A DNA stretch of 64,000 nt from Promicromonospora iranensis (GTDB taxonomy: Bacteria > Actinomycetota > Actinomycetes > Actinomycetales > Cellulomonadaceae), in assembly GCF_028994775.1 (NCBI RefSeq), contig NZ_JAJQMN010000010.1, positions 140,327 through 204,326 of the forward strand, written 5' to 3'. This document shows, piece after piece, positions 15,169-26,113 of the stretch (position 1 is its first letter; the number at the start of each line of letters is the position of its first letter). The notes below the pieces were generated by a model. The model searched no databases. It saw only the letters and a program-made list of their open reading frames with translations, and had not been told where the DNA came from. Both the position numbers and the translations under genes were made by a program.

Positions 15169-17526
15169 TCAGTCGGCCGCCGGGCGCTCCGGGACCAGGA
15201 CCAGGGCGCCGAGCGGCGGGACCCGCACCACTGCGGACCAGGCACGGCCGTGGTGCGGGACGGGCTCGGCGTGCACGCGGCCCATGTTCCCCACACCCGA
15301 ACCGCCGTAGATCGTCGCGTCGGTGTTGAGCGCCTCGCGCCACACCGTCGCCACGGTCGGCTCGTCCGCGTCGCTCGGGCCGGTCGCGGCCAGGATCTCG
15401 ACGGAGCCGACCGGTGCGGGCCCGTCCGCGGCCGAGGCAGGCTCGGCGGGGAGGGTGGGCACCGCGGGCGCGGCGGGCTCCGTCAGGGGCAGCGTCGGCA
15501 GGGGCAGCCGGTATCCCTCGTGGGGCACGCCCGCGAAGTTGACGACGACGACCACCGGGTCGCCCGAGCGGGACCGGCGCACGTAGGCGAGCACGTTGTG
15601 GTCGGCGTCGTCGCCCTCGAGCCACTCGAACCCCGCGGGGTCGAAGTCCAGCTCCCACAGCGCCGGCGTCGCGCGGTAGAGCGCGTTCAGGTCCCGGACG
15701 AGGTGCTGCACGCCGGCGTGGCCGGCCTCGCCGAGCAGGTGCCAGGGCAGCCCGTCCGACTCGGACCACTCGCTCTCCTGGGCGAACTCGCAGCCCATGA
15801 AGAGCAGCTGCTTGCCCGGATGCGTCCACTGGTAGGCGAGGAAGGACCGCACGCCGGCGAGCTGCTGCCAGCGGTCGCCCGGCATCTTGCCCAGCAACGA
15901 CCCCTTGCCGTGGACGACCTCGTCGTGGCTGATCGGCAGCACGAACTGCTCGGTGAACGCGTACACGAGCGAGAAGGTGAGCTCGCCGTGGTGGTAGCGC
16001 CGGTTGTACGGGTCCTCGGCCAGGTAGCGGAGGGTGTCGTTCATCCAGCCCATGTTCCACTTCAGGCCGAAGCCGAGCCCTCCGCTCGACGTGGGGCCGG
16101 TGACCTGCGGGAAGGCCGTGGACTCCTCGGCGATCATCATGACCCCGGGGGTGCGCCGGTACGCGGTCGCGTTGGTCTCCTGCAGGAACGCGATGGCCTC
16201 GAGGTTCTCCCGCCCGCCGTGCACGTTCGGCGCCCACTCGCCCTCCTTGCGGGAGTAGTCGAGGTAGAGCATCGAGGCGACGGCGTCCACGCGCAGCGCG
16301 TCGACGTGGAACTCCTCGAACCAGTAGGTCGCGTTCGCCACCAGGAAGTTGCGCACCTCGCGCCGGCCGAAGTCGAAGATCAGCGTGCCCCAGTCCTGCT
16401 GCTCGCCGCGCCGCGGGTCGGGGTGCTCGTACAGGGGCGAGCCGTCGAACCGGGCGAGGGCGAACTCGTCGCGCGGGAAGTGCGCGGGCACCCAGTCGAG
16501 GATGATGCCGATCCCGGCCTGGTGGAGCCGGTCCACGAGGTACCGGAAGTCGTCGGGCGAGCCGAACCGCGAGGTCGGCGCGTAGTAGCTGGTGACCTGG
16601 TAGCCCCACGACCCGCCGTACGGGTGCTCCGCGACGGGCAGCAGCTCGACGTGCGTGAACCCCTGCTCGGAGACGTAGGCGGTCAGCTGCTCCGCGAGCT
16701 CCCGGTACCCGAGACCCGGTCGCCAGGAGCCCAGGTGCACCTCGTACACGCTCAGCGGCGCGGAGTGCGGGTCCGTCGCCGTCCGCGTCTCGAGCCACGC
16801 GCCGTCCTGCCACTCATGGGTCGAGGTCGTCACGACGCTCGCCGTCGCGGGCGGCTGCTCGGTCGCCTTGGCGAGGGGGTCCGCCTTGGCGCGCCAGACG
16901 CCGTCGGCCCCCAGGATCTCGAACTTGTACCGCAGACCAGGGCCGACGTCCGGGACGAACAGCTCCCAGACGCCGGTGGAACCGAGCGACCGCATGGGAT
17001 GCGTGCCGCCCCAGCCGTTGTGGTCGCCCACGAGGCGCACGCCGCGGGCGTTCGGGGCCCACACGGCGAAGGCGACGCCGGCGATGTCGCCGGCCGCGCT
17101 CGGATACCGGTGCAGGTTGGCGCCGAGCACCTGCCAGAGCTGCTCGTGCCGCCCCTCACCGATCAGGTGCAGGTCGACCTCGCCCAGGGTCGGCAGGAAC
17201 CGGTACGGGTCGTCGGCGGTCCAGGTGTCCGTGCCCGACCGGGTGCGGATGCGGTAGTCCGGGGCGTGCCGGGACCCGTCCGGGCCCTCGATCGCGGGCA
17301 CGACCGCGGCCCACACCCCCGCTCCCTCGTGGGTCGCGGACACCTCCGCGTCCCCGCTCGGGCCCGAGGTGGTCACGACCACCTCGTCGGCGAGCGGCCG
17401 TAAGGCGCGGACCACCGCCCAGGGCCCGTCCAGCAGGTGGGGGCCGAGCACGGTGTGCGGATCGTGGTGGGTCCCGGACGCGATAGCGGTCAGGATCTCA
17501 AGGTCGACGTCGGGCAGATCTGCCAT
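15169..17526 (-). CDS. glgB: 1,4-alpha-glucan branching enzyme
   Basis: 785 residues from ATG at 17526, with GGAAAGG upstream. It cuts alpha-1,4 glucan and rejoins the piece as an alpha-1,6 branch, completing the polymer made by GlgE. An N-terminal CBM48 region with [17 protein letters not shown] precedes the GH13 barrel and a C-terminal beta domain. Catalytic residues fall at D414 ([10 protein letters not shown]), E467 (IAEEST) and D535 ([10 protein letters not shown]); the 53- and 68-residue spacings equal those of the E. coli enzyme (D405, E458, D526). A Pro/Ala-rich insert of about 45 residues near 675-720 is unusual. In many actinobacteria glgB ends the glgE-treS-mak operon; here a sugar-uptake cassette separates them. 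Confidence 0.97.
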   Translation of the reverse strand: MADLPDVDLEILTAIASGTHHDPHTVLGPHLLDGPWAVVRALRPLADEVVVTTSGPSGDAEVSATHEGAGVWAAVVPAIEGPDGSRHAPDYRIRTRSGTDTWTADDPYRFLPTLGEVDLHLIGEGRHEQLWQVLGANLHRYPSAAGDIAGVAFAVWAPNARGVRLVGDHNGWGGTHPMRSLGSTGVWELFVPDVGPGLRYKFEILGADGVWRAKADPLAKATEQPPATASVVTTSTHEWQDGAWLETRTATDPHSAPLSVYEVHLGSWRPGLGYRELAEQLTAYVSEQGFTHVELLPVAEHPYGGSWGYQVTSYYAPTSRFGSPDDFRYLVDRLHQAGIGIILDWVPAHFPRDEFALARFDGSPLYEHPDPRRGEQQDWGTLIFDFGRREVRNFLVANATYWFEEFHVDALRVDAVASMLYLDYSRKEGEWAPNVHGGRENLEAIAFLQETNATAYRRTPGVMMIAEESTAFPQVTGPTSSGGLGFGLKWNMGWMNDTLRYLAEDPYNRRYHHGELTFSLVYAFTEQFVLPISHDEVVHGKGSLLGKMPGDRWQQLAGVRSFLAYQWTHPGKQLLFMGCEFAQESEWSESDGLPWHLLGEAGHAGVQHLVRDLNALYRATPALWELDFDPAGFEWLEGDDADHNVLAYVRRSRSGDPVVVVVNFAGVPHEGYRLPLPTLPLTEPAAPAVPTLPAEPASAADGPAPVGSVEILAATGPSDADEPTVATVWREALNTDATIYGGSGVGNMGRVHAEPVPHHGRAWSAVVRVPPLGALVLVPERPAAD

Positions 17527-17587
17527 GGGTTTACCTTTCCACGTCAGGTGCGGGGCGTGCGACACGTCACACGACATGATGTCCTTC

Positions 17588-18601
17588 ATGGCACGAATCA
17601 CCATCGCCGACATCGCTCGTCGCGCCGGAGTCTCCACCGGCGCGGTCTCCTACGCGCTCAACGGACGGCCCGGCGTCTCCGAGGCCACCCGCGAGCGGAT
17701 CCTGGCGATCGCGGCGGACCTGGGCTGGGCGCCCAGCTCCGCCGCCCGGTCCCTGTCGGGCGCCCGTACCGAGACGGTGGGTCTCGTGCTGGCGCGAGAC
17801 CCGCAGACGCTCGGGTTCGAGTCGTTCTACATGCAGTTCGTCGCGGGCATCGAGTCGGTCCTCACCGAGCGTGACTACGGCCTGCTGCTGCAGGTGGCAC
17901 CCGATCTCGACGCCGAGGTACGCACCTATCGCAAGTGGCGCGCCGCCCGCCGCGTCGACGGCATCGTCGTGGTGGACCCTCGCCTCGACGACCCGCGCAT
18001 CGCCATGCTCAGCGTGCCCGAGGCGCTTCCTGCCGTGGTGGTCGGCGACCCCGGCCTGGCCGAGGGCCTCACCACGGTGTGGACCGACGACGCCGCCGCG
18101 ATGCGCGAGTCCGTGCGGTACCTGCACACCCTGGGTCATCGCGACGTCGCGCGGGTCGCCGGCTCCGAGGGGTTCGGGCACACCTCGATCCGCGACGAGG
18201 CGTTCCGGAGCGAGACGACGGCGCTCGGGATGCGTGGCCAGCTGCGGTCCACCGACTACACGCCGGAGCAAGGAGCGCTGGCCACGCGCGACCTGCTGGG
18301 CTCCGGCCGGCGGCCCACCGCCATCGTCTACGACAACGACGTGATGGCGCTGTCCGGCCTGGGTGTCGCCGCCGAGCTGGCCCTGACGGTGCCCGACGAC
18401 CTCTCGCTCATCGCCTGGGACGACTCCCCGCTCTGCCAGGCGACCTTCCCGCAGCTCACCTCGCTCAGCCACGACGTCGTCGCGTACGGCGCGCACGTGG
18501 CGCGCCGCCTGTTCGACCGGATGGCCGGAGAGCCCGTCGGTGGGTTCCACGACTCGACCCCGCAGCTGCGGGTGAGGGGTACGACGGGACCTTTGACTTA
18601 A
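17588..18601 (+). CDS. LacI-family transcriptional regulator
   Basis: 337 residues from ATG at 17588; ATGs at 17576 and 17579 are in frame and equally lack a ribosome site, but LacI proteins usually begin as here ([20 protein letters not shown]). The helix-turn-helix and hinge helix (AARSLSG) occupy residues 1-60, followed by a periplasmic-binding-like ligand domain ([49 protein letters not shown]). It should repress the adjacent sugar-import genes until their sugar binds. Only 61 bases separate it from divergent glgB, so it could also affect glgB. The ligand is unknown; the GH113 gene of the cassette hints at a manno-oligosaccharide. Confidence 0.88.
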   Translation: MARITIADIARRAGVSTGAVSYALNGRPGVSEATRERILAIAADLGWAPSSAARSLSGARTETVGLVLARDPQTLGFESFYMQFVAGIESVLTERDYGLLLQVAPDLDAEVRTYRKWRAARRVDGIVVVDPRLDDPRIAMLSVPEALPAVVVGDPGLAEGLTTVWTDDAAAMRESVRYLHTLGHRDVARVAGSEGFGHTSIRDEAFRSETTALGMRGQLRSTDYTPEQGALATRDLLGSGRRPTAIVYDNDVMALSGLGVAAELALTVPDDLSLIAWDDSPLCQATFPQLTSLSHDVVAYGAHVARRLFDRMAGEPVGGFHDSTPQLRVRGTTGPLT

Positions 18602-18611
18602 GCCAACTTAA
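18598..18611. promoter_or_regulatory. Candidate LacI operator
   Basis: TTAAG-CCAA-CTTAA is a perfect 5-bp dyad overlapping the stop of the regulator gene and about 60 bases before the binding-protein start. TTGACT (18593-18598) overlaps it and could be a -35. Assignment to the LacI protein is inference. Confidence 0.45.
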
Positions 18612-18670
18612 CCGCTTCACTCGGTCGCACGCCCCGGGGACCGTCCCGGGACGAGTCGATGGAGACGAGA

Positions 18671-19996
18671 GTGATCGAGATGGCGAGGAAGCACATCTTG
18701 GCCGCGACCACGGGCGCAGCGGCAGCCCTGGCGCTCGCGGCATGCACGGGCGGAGCCGGCGGCGCGGCCGCGGGCGGTGACGGGATCGAGGGCGAGCCGT
18801 CGGGCGAGATCACGGTGATCACCCAGCGCACCGACCTCGTCGACACGGTGTTCCAGGACTACAAGGAGCAGTTCGAGAAGGAGTACCCGGACGTCACCGT
18901 GAGCTTCGAGTCCATGACGGACTACGAGGGCGAGATAGCGGTCCGTATGAACACCCAGGACTACGGCGACGTGCTGCTCATACCGAACAGCGTCACCCCG
19001 GACAAGCTGGGCACCTTCTTCGAGCCCCTGGGCGGTGTCGAGGAGCTGGGCGAGAAGTACGCGCTCCTCGAGGAGGAGGCCTACGAGGGACAGGCGTACG
19101 GCATCCCGATCACCGTCAACACCCAGGGCATCGTCTACAACAAGAAGGTCTGGGCGGACGCCGGGCTCACCGACTGGCCGACCACGCCCGACGAGCTGCT
19201 CGACGACCTGCGGGCCATCAAGGACAAGACCGACGCCGTCCCTTACTACACGAACTACGCCGACGGTTGGCCGCTGAGCCAGTGGGACGGCAACCGCGGC
19301 GCCATGGGGGACCCGGCCTACGCGAACGAGCACGTCGCCTACACCGACACACCCTGGGCTCCCGGCGAGTGGCACCACATCTCCGACGGCCTGCTGTTCG
19401 ACATCGTGGCCGGCGGCCTGTCCGAGGAGGACCCGACCACCACCAACTGGGAGGAGTCCAAGACCCTGCTCGGCACGGGCAAGGTGGGCACCATGCTGCT
19501 CGGCTCGTGGGCGATCACGCAGATGCAGCAGGCGGCGGAGGATGCCGGCGGCTCGGCCGACGACATCGGCTACATGCCGTTCCCGTACCAGGTGGACGGC
19601 ACGTTCCACGCGCAGGTGGCCGGTGACTACAAGAACGCGATCAACGTGCACAGCGAGCACAAGGCCGCGGCCTGGGCGTGGATCGAGTGGTTCGCGGCGG
19701 AGTCGGGCTACGCCTACGACGAGGGCGGGCTCTCGCCGCTCGTCGACGGTCCGACGCCGGAGACGCTGGCCGGCTTCACCGACGCGGGGGTCGAGCTGGT
19801 GCCGCTCGACCCGGCGCCGCCGGGCAAGGAGGCCTACGAGGCGAACGTCGTGAGCGAGTCCGAGGTGGACCTCTACGGCAACATCTACCGGCAGGAGCTC
19901 GTGGACATCGCCCGCGGCGCGAAGGACGGCGACAAGGAGTCCTTCTTCGCGAGCCTGAACGAGCGGTGGGCGACGGCCCGCGCAGCGGTCGGCTGA
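18671..19996 (+). CDS. Sugar ABC transporter substrate-binding lipoprotein (CUT1 type)
   Basis: 441 residues from GTG at 18671, chosen because GGAG lies 6 bases upstream (ATG at 18680 has no site). Lipoprotein signal with lipobox ALAAC. The mature protein is a type I carbohydrate-binding protein: ITVITQRTDLVDTVFQDYKE, FEKEYPDVTVSFE, YGIPITVNTQGIVYNKKVW, GKVGTMLLGSWAITQMQ, KAAAWAWIEWFA. Anchored outside the membrane, it captures a sugar for the two permeases encoded next. The sugar is not readable from the sequence; context suggests a plant beta-mannan or similar oligosaccharide. Its stop is 2 bases before the permease start. Confidence 0.92.
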   Translation: MIEMARKHILAATTGAAAALALAACTGGAGGAAAGGDGIEGEPSGEITVITQRTDLVDTVFQDYKEQFEKEYPDVTVSFESMTDYEGEIAVRMNTQDYGDVLLIPNSVTPDKLGTFFEPLGGVEELGEKYALLEEEAYEGQAYGIPITVNTQGIVYNKKVWADAGLTDWPTTPDELLDDLRAIKDKTDAVPYYTNYADGWPLSQWDGNRGAMGDPAYANEHVAYTDTPWAPGEWHHISDGLLFDIVAGGLSEEDPTTTNWEESKTLLGTGKVGTMLLGSWAITQMQQAAEDAGGSADDIGYMPFPYQVDGTFHAQVAGDYKNAINVHSEHKAAAWAWIEWFAAESGYAYDEGGLSPLVDGPTPETLAGFTDAGVELVPLDPAPPGKEAYEANVVSESEVDLYGNIYRQELVDIARGAKDGDKESFFASLNERWATARAAVG

Positions 19997-19998
19997 GC

Positions 19999-20928
19999 AT
20001 GGTCGCGACGACAACCGCACGCCCGACGGTGCCTCTCGTGGCGCCGTCGGGCGGGGCGCGATCGCATCAGGGGTGGCGTGCCACCCCGTGGCTGTTCCTG
20101 CTGGTGCCGGTGGCACTGCTGGTGACGTTCACGTACGTGCCGGTGGCGAACATGGTCTGGTACAGCTTCACCGACTGGGACGGTCTCGACCCGGTGATGA
20201 ACCCGGTGGGCCTGGCCAACTACGCCCGGATCTTCGGCGACCCCGCGTACTTCCAGGTGTTCCTCGTGAGCCTGTACTACCTGGCCGGCGCGGCGGTGCA
20301 GCTGGTGCTCGCGCTGTACTTCGCCACCGTGCTGTCGTTCAACACCCGGTTCCGCAACGTCTTCAAGGGCCTGATCTTCTTCCCGTACCTGATCAACGGG
20401 GTGGCGATCGGCCTGGTGTTCCTCTACTTCTTCCGGCCGGGCGGCACGCTCGACGCACTGCTGGCCCTGGTCGGCGTCGACGCGCCGGTGCAGTGGCTCG
20501 GTGACCCGTCGGTGATCAACGTGTCGCTCGCCGCCACCTCGGTGTGGCGGTTCATGGGCCTGAACTTCGTCCTGTTCCTCGGTGCTATCCAGTCCATCCC
20601 GACCGAGCTGTACGAGGCGGCGGAGCTGGACGGAGCCACGAGCTGGCACAAGTTCCGCTACATCATCCTGCCGGGGATCAAGAAGATCGTGGGCCTGTCG
20701 GCCATCCTCGCCGTGAGCGGCTCCCTGTCCGTCTTCGAGATCCCGTACATCATGACCGGCGGCGCCAACGGGTCGGCGACCTTCGTGATCCAGACCGTGC
20801 AGGCGGCGTTCACCCACCACAACTTCGGCCTGGCGTCGGCGATGGGTGTGGTCCTGCTCGCCATCGTGCTGGTGATCACCTGGATCCAGCGCCGGTTCGT
20901 GCCCGACGAGAAGGTGGACCTGACATGA
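19999..20928 (+). CDS. Sugar ABC transporter permease (MalF/UgpA type)
   Basis: 309 residues. Six membrane segments, beginning with WLFLLVPVALLVTFTYVP. The cytoplasmic EAA loop that docks the ATPase reads EAAELDGATSWHKFRYIILP. The start ATG lies 2 bases after the stop of the binding-protein gene, and its own stop overlaps the next permease (ATGA), so the three are translationally coupled. It forms half of the membrane channel for the sugar bound by the upstream lipoprotein. No ATPase gene is in the cassette; actinobacterial CUT1 systems commonly share a distant MsiK-type ATPase. Confidence 0.93.
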   Translation: MVATTTARPTVPLVAPSGGARSHQGWRATPWLFLLVPVALLVTFTYVPVANMVWYSFTDWDGLDPVMNPVGLANYARIFGDPAYFQVFLVSLYYLAGAAVQLVLALYFATVLSFNTRFRNVFKGLIFFPYLINGVAIGLVFLYFFRPGGTLDALLALVGVDAPVQWLGDPSVINVSLAATSVWRFMGLNFVLFLGAIQSIPTELYEAAELDGATSWHKFRYIILPGIKKIVGLSAILAVSGSLSVFEIPYIMTGGANGSATFVIQTVQAAFTHHNFGLASAMGVVLLAIVLVITWIQRRFVPDEKVDLT

Positions 20929-21758
20929 GAGCCCTGCTCGGACCCGTGGGCATCGTGCTCAAGTACGCAAGCCTGTTCGTGGCGTCCGCCGTGGCGGTGC
21001 TGCCGCTGGTGGTGATCGGCATGGCGGCCTTCAAGCCCACGCAGGAGTTCGCCACCAGCGCCCCGCTGTCGCCGCCGGAGAGCTGGGCCTACCTCGGCAA
21101 CTTCGTCACCGCGTTCACGCGCGGCGGCATGCTGCAGGGCTTCGTGAACACGTCGATCATCCTGGTGGTGTCGCTGGTGGGCACCGTCATCATCGGCACG
21201 ATGGCGGCGTACGCGCTCGACCGGTTCGACTTCCGCGGCAAGAAGCCGGTCGTGGCGCTGTTCCTGATAGCCACCCTCGTGCCGGCCGTGACGACCCAGG
21301 TGGCGACCTTCCAGATCATCAACAGCCTGGGCCTGTTCAACACCCGGGGCGCGGCGATCGTGCTGTTCATGGGCACCGACATCGTGTCGATCTACATCTT
21401 CTGGCAGTTCATGCAGTCGATCCCGAGGTCGCTCGACGAGGCGGCGATGCTCGACGGCGCGAACCGGCTGAGCATCTTCGCGCGCATCATCTTCCCGCTG
21501 CTCAAGCCCGCCATCGCGACGGTGGTGATCATCAAGGGCATAGCGATCTACAACGAGTTCTACATCCCGTTCCTCTACATGCCGAAACAGGAGCTCGCCG
21601 TGATCTCCACGTCGCTGTTCCGGTTCCAGGGGCCGTTCGGGGCGCAGTGGGAGGTCATCGCGGCAGGCACGGTGCTCGTCATCGTCCCGACGCTCGCCGC
21701 GTTCCTGTTCCTGCAGCGGTTCATCTACAGCGGCCTGACCCAGGGAGCGACCAAATGA
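20925..21758 (+). CDS. Sugar ABC transporter permease (MalG/UgpE type)
   Basis: 277 residues from ATG at 20925, which overlaps the preceding stop. Six membrane segments; EAA loop DEAAMLDGANRLSIFARIIFPL. A periplasmic loop with PTQEFATSAPLSPPESW after the first segment is typical of MalG-type proteins. It pairs with the MalF-type subunit to make the channel. Its stop overlaps the GH113 gene start (ATGA at 21755-21758), tying the hydrolase to the transporter in one operon. Confidence 0.93.
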   Translation: MRALLGPVGIVLKYASLFVASAVAVLPLVVIGMAAFKPTQEFATSAPLSPPESWAYLGNFVTAFTRGGMLQGFVNTSIILVVSLVGTVIIGTMAAYALDRFDFRGKKPVVALFLIATLVPAVTTQVATFQIINSLGLFNTRGAAIVLFMGTDIVSIYIFWQFMQSIPRSLDEAAMLDGANRLSIFARIIFPLLKPAIATVVIIKGIAIYNEFYIPFLYMPKQELAVISTSLFRFQGPFGAQWEVIAAGTVLVIVPTLAAFLFLQRFIYSGLTQGATK

Positions 21759-22798
21759 ACGACCACATGAGCGACCACATGAGCGACCGCACGAGCGACC
21801 GGACGAGCCTCCCGGGGAGCGCACCCGAGGGCGGAGCCCCGGTGGTGCCCCTTCCCGGCGGCCCCGTGCTCGGCATGACGTGGGGCTGGGTGGGGGAGCG
21901 CGGCACATGGGCCGCTCCCGAGGCGGCCGGCTCCCTCGACGCGCTCGCCGAGCTGGGCGGTGTCACCTGGGTGGGCGTCACGTTCGCCGCACTCCAGGAC
22001 ACCGCGCAGTCCACCCGGGTGCGGTGGCGGGAGGAACCGACGGTGACCGACGACGAGGTGCGCGGCACGATCCGGGCGGCGAAGGCCCGCGGCTGGAAGG
22101 TCATGCTCAAGCCGGTGGTCAACGTCGCGGACGGGACCTGGCGTGCGTACGTCTCGTTCCTCGACCCGCCGGTTCCCGGGGAACCGAGCTGGGCGGACTG
22201 GTTCGCGAGCTACACCGAGTTCGTGGTGCACCACGCGCGGATCGCCGCCGAGGAGGGAGTCGAGATGCTGTGCGTGGGCTGCGAGATGGTGCAGTCCGAC
22301 GGCCAGGAACGGCACTGGCGCGCGCTCGTCGCCGCGGTGCGCGAGGTCTACGGCGGCCTCGTCACCTACAACTGCGACAAGTACCAGGAGGACCGCGTCA
22401 CCTGGTGGGACGCGGTCGACGTCATCGGGGCGTCGGGCTACTACCCGAGCGGCTCCTGGGACGCTCAGCTCGACCGGATCGAGGCGGTCGTGGCCCGTGA
22501 GGGCAAGCCGTTCGTTTTCCTCGAGTCGGGCTGTCCGTCCAGGACCGGGTCGGCCGCACGGCCCAACGACTGGTCGCTGCCCGGCGCCCCGAGCGGCGCG
22601 GAGCAGGCAGCCTGGTACCGCGAGATGTTCACGGAGTGCGGACGGCGGCCGTGGGTGCAGGGCTACGTGCTGTGGGACTGGCCGGCACGGCTGTACGCGC
22701 CGGAGGACGCCGCCGACAACGACGACTACTGCGTCTACGCCAAGCCCGCCGCCGAGGTGGTCGCCGCCGAGTACCGGTGGCTGGCGCTCAGGAGCTGA
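21755..22798 (+). CDS. Glycoside hydrolase family 113-like (mannan-type), cytoplasmic
   Basis: 347 residues. The barrel shows GMTWGWVGERGTW, VGVTFAALQD, GWKVMLKPVVNVADGTWRA, YGGLVTYNCDKY, DVIGASGYYP and LWDWPARLYAP, the pattern of GH113 beta-mannanases/mannosidases. The acid/base and nucleophile would be E177 (CVGCEM) and E257 (VFLESGCPS), 80 residues apart, the same spacing as E151 and E231 of the Alicyclobacillus enzyme. There is no signal peptide: the N-terminus is a hydrophilic repeat (DHMS/DRTS). It therefore probably cleaves short oligosaccharides after import by the coupled transporter. The substrate is inferred from the family. The gene end overlaps convergent mak by 11 bases. Confidence 0.78.
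   Translation: MNDHMSDHMSDRTSDRTSLPGSAPEGGAPVVPLPGGPVLGMTWGWVGERGTWAAPEAAGSLDALAELGGVTWVGVTFAALQDTAQSTRVRWREEPTVTDDEVRGTIRAAKARGWKVMLKPVVNVADGTWRAYVSFLDPPVPGEPSWADWFASYTEFVVHHARIAAEEGVEMLCVGCEMVQSDGQERHWRALVAAVREVYGGLVTYNCDKYQEDRVTWWDAVDVIGASGYYPSGSWDAQLDRIEAVVAREGKPFVFLESGCPSRTGSAARPNDWSLPGAPSGAEQAAWYREMFTECGRRPWVQGYVLWDWPARLYAPEDAADNDDYCVYAKPAAEVVAAEYRWLALRS
21761..21808 (+). repeat. Four 12-bp tandem repeats at the GH113 N-terminus
   Basis: GACCACATGAGC occurs twice (21761-21784), then two diverged units (21785-21808), encoding DHMS, DHMS, DRTS, DRTS directly after the start. The length is a multiple of three, so changes in copy number would keep the frame. Confidence 0.9.
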
Positions 22799-24250
22799 GC
22801 ACGCGTTCGACGGCGGCCAGCGGGATGTGCATCCACGCGGGCCGGTGCCGGAACTCGTAGACCACCTCGTAGAGCGCCTTGTCCACCACGAGGGCACGGA
22901 GCAGCAGCTCGGCGGTGGCGACGTCGAGCTCGCTGCCCGACGTCGCGGCGTCCGCGACCGCGTGCACCGTGCCCTCGTGCGCGTCCCCGCTGGCCTGCCG
23001 GTAACCCTCGAGAAAGCTGACCTGGGCGTGCGCCGCCCAGTGCGGGTCGGTCGTCTGCCCGACGGCGGCCGCGTAGTCGAGCGAGCGCAGCATCCCGGCG
23101 ACGTCGCGCAGCGGCAGGTCGGGGGCCACCCGCTCGGACACCGGACGCTGCGGCTCGCCCTCGAAGTCGAGCACCTTCCAGCCGCTCGACGAGTGCAGGG
23201 CCTGGCCTAGGTGCAGGTCACCGTGGATCGGCTGGAGCGGCACGACGCCCCCGGTCCGCTCGACGGCGACGGCCAGACGCGCGCTCACCGCGTCGAAGAG
23301 CGCGGTGACGCCGGCGCGCTGCGGCGCCAGGTCCGGCACATCGGCGAACGCCTCGGCGGCGCGCCGGCGCAACACGCCCATGAACCCTGCGGGCTCCAGC
23401 CCGGGGCCCTCGCCGAGCGCCCGCCGGAGCACCACGTGCAGGTGCGCGACGACGGCGCCGAGCTCCGCGGCCCGCTCGCCGAAGTCCTCGTCGCGCGCCG
23501 CGTACGAGCAGGCCAGCTCGAACCCGTCGGTGGCGTCGGTGACCAGCTCGGAGAGCACGGCGAGGTGGGCGAGCGGCGCGTCGGACTCCTGCGCGCCGGC
23601 CACGCCCTCGGGGACGGGCAGCTCCACGGCGCCCAGGAACCGCGGCACACCGTCCCAGCCGGCCCCGGTCAGGGCCGCCGGGATCACGACGTCCGGATGC
23701 GGGCCGAGCGCGACGGTCCGCAGGATCTTGAGCATCCCGCCGCGTCCCGCGTCGTGGGCCATGGCCGGGAGCAGTACCGAGGTGTTCGACTGCTCCCCGG
23801 AGATGCGCCGCGCCCCGGCCAGCTCGACGCAGCCCTCGGGATCGCACGCCTCGGGGCGGGCGGAGGCGAGGTAGGCGTGCCAGGCGGCGGGGTGCGCACC
23901 GCCGTCGTGCACGGTGACCATGCCCGACGCCGTCGCCACCGTGCCGATCAGACCCGCCGCCTCGGTCTCGGCCGTGTCGGCCTCCGGCTCGGCGGTGGGG
24001 GTCAGGACCAGCGGCACCTGGATCACCAGCGACTCGTCGCCGGCGGCCAGGCCGGGGCCAACCAGCCGCAGCAGCGCGACGACGACGTCGGCGACACCCG
24101 GGAAGGTGACGGTGAGCCACGGCTCGTGCGTCACGCCCTCGGCGGGCACCGGGTACCAGCGCTGTCCGGGCAGCCACGTGTCCAGGAGCCGCAGCACCTC
24201 CGGGCGGAGGTGCGCGGCTCCTGGGGAGACATGGACGCGTTGCGCCGGGC

Positions 24251-24254
<4 letters not shown>
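22788..24254 (-). CDS. mak: Maltokinase
   Basis: 488 residues from GTG at 24254, which overlaps the treS stop (GTGA). It phosphorylates maltose with ATP to give maltose-1-phosphate, the substrate of GlgE. The C-terminal half is an aminoglycoside-kinase-like fold with catalytic loop [13 protein letters not shown] (D346) and metal loop [13 protein letters not shown]; the N-terminal part ([14 protein letters not shown]) is typical of Mak/Pep2. A separate protein here, it is fused to TreS in some bacteria. The order glgE-treS-mak with overlapping stops and starts indicates tightly coordinated synthesis. Its end overlaps the convergent GH113 gene by 11 bases. Confidence 0.93.

Positions 24255-26109
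<1,855 letters not shown>

Positions 26110-26113
<4 letters not shown>

Noticed and set aside
21761-21808. Tandem repeats as a possible CRISPR or integration site
   Set aside because: They are in-frame coding repeats without spacers. The same holds for 11370-11405 and 53493-53672.
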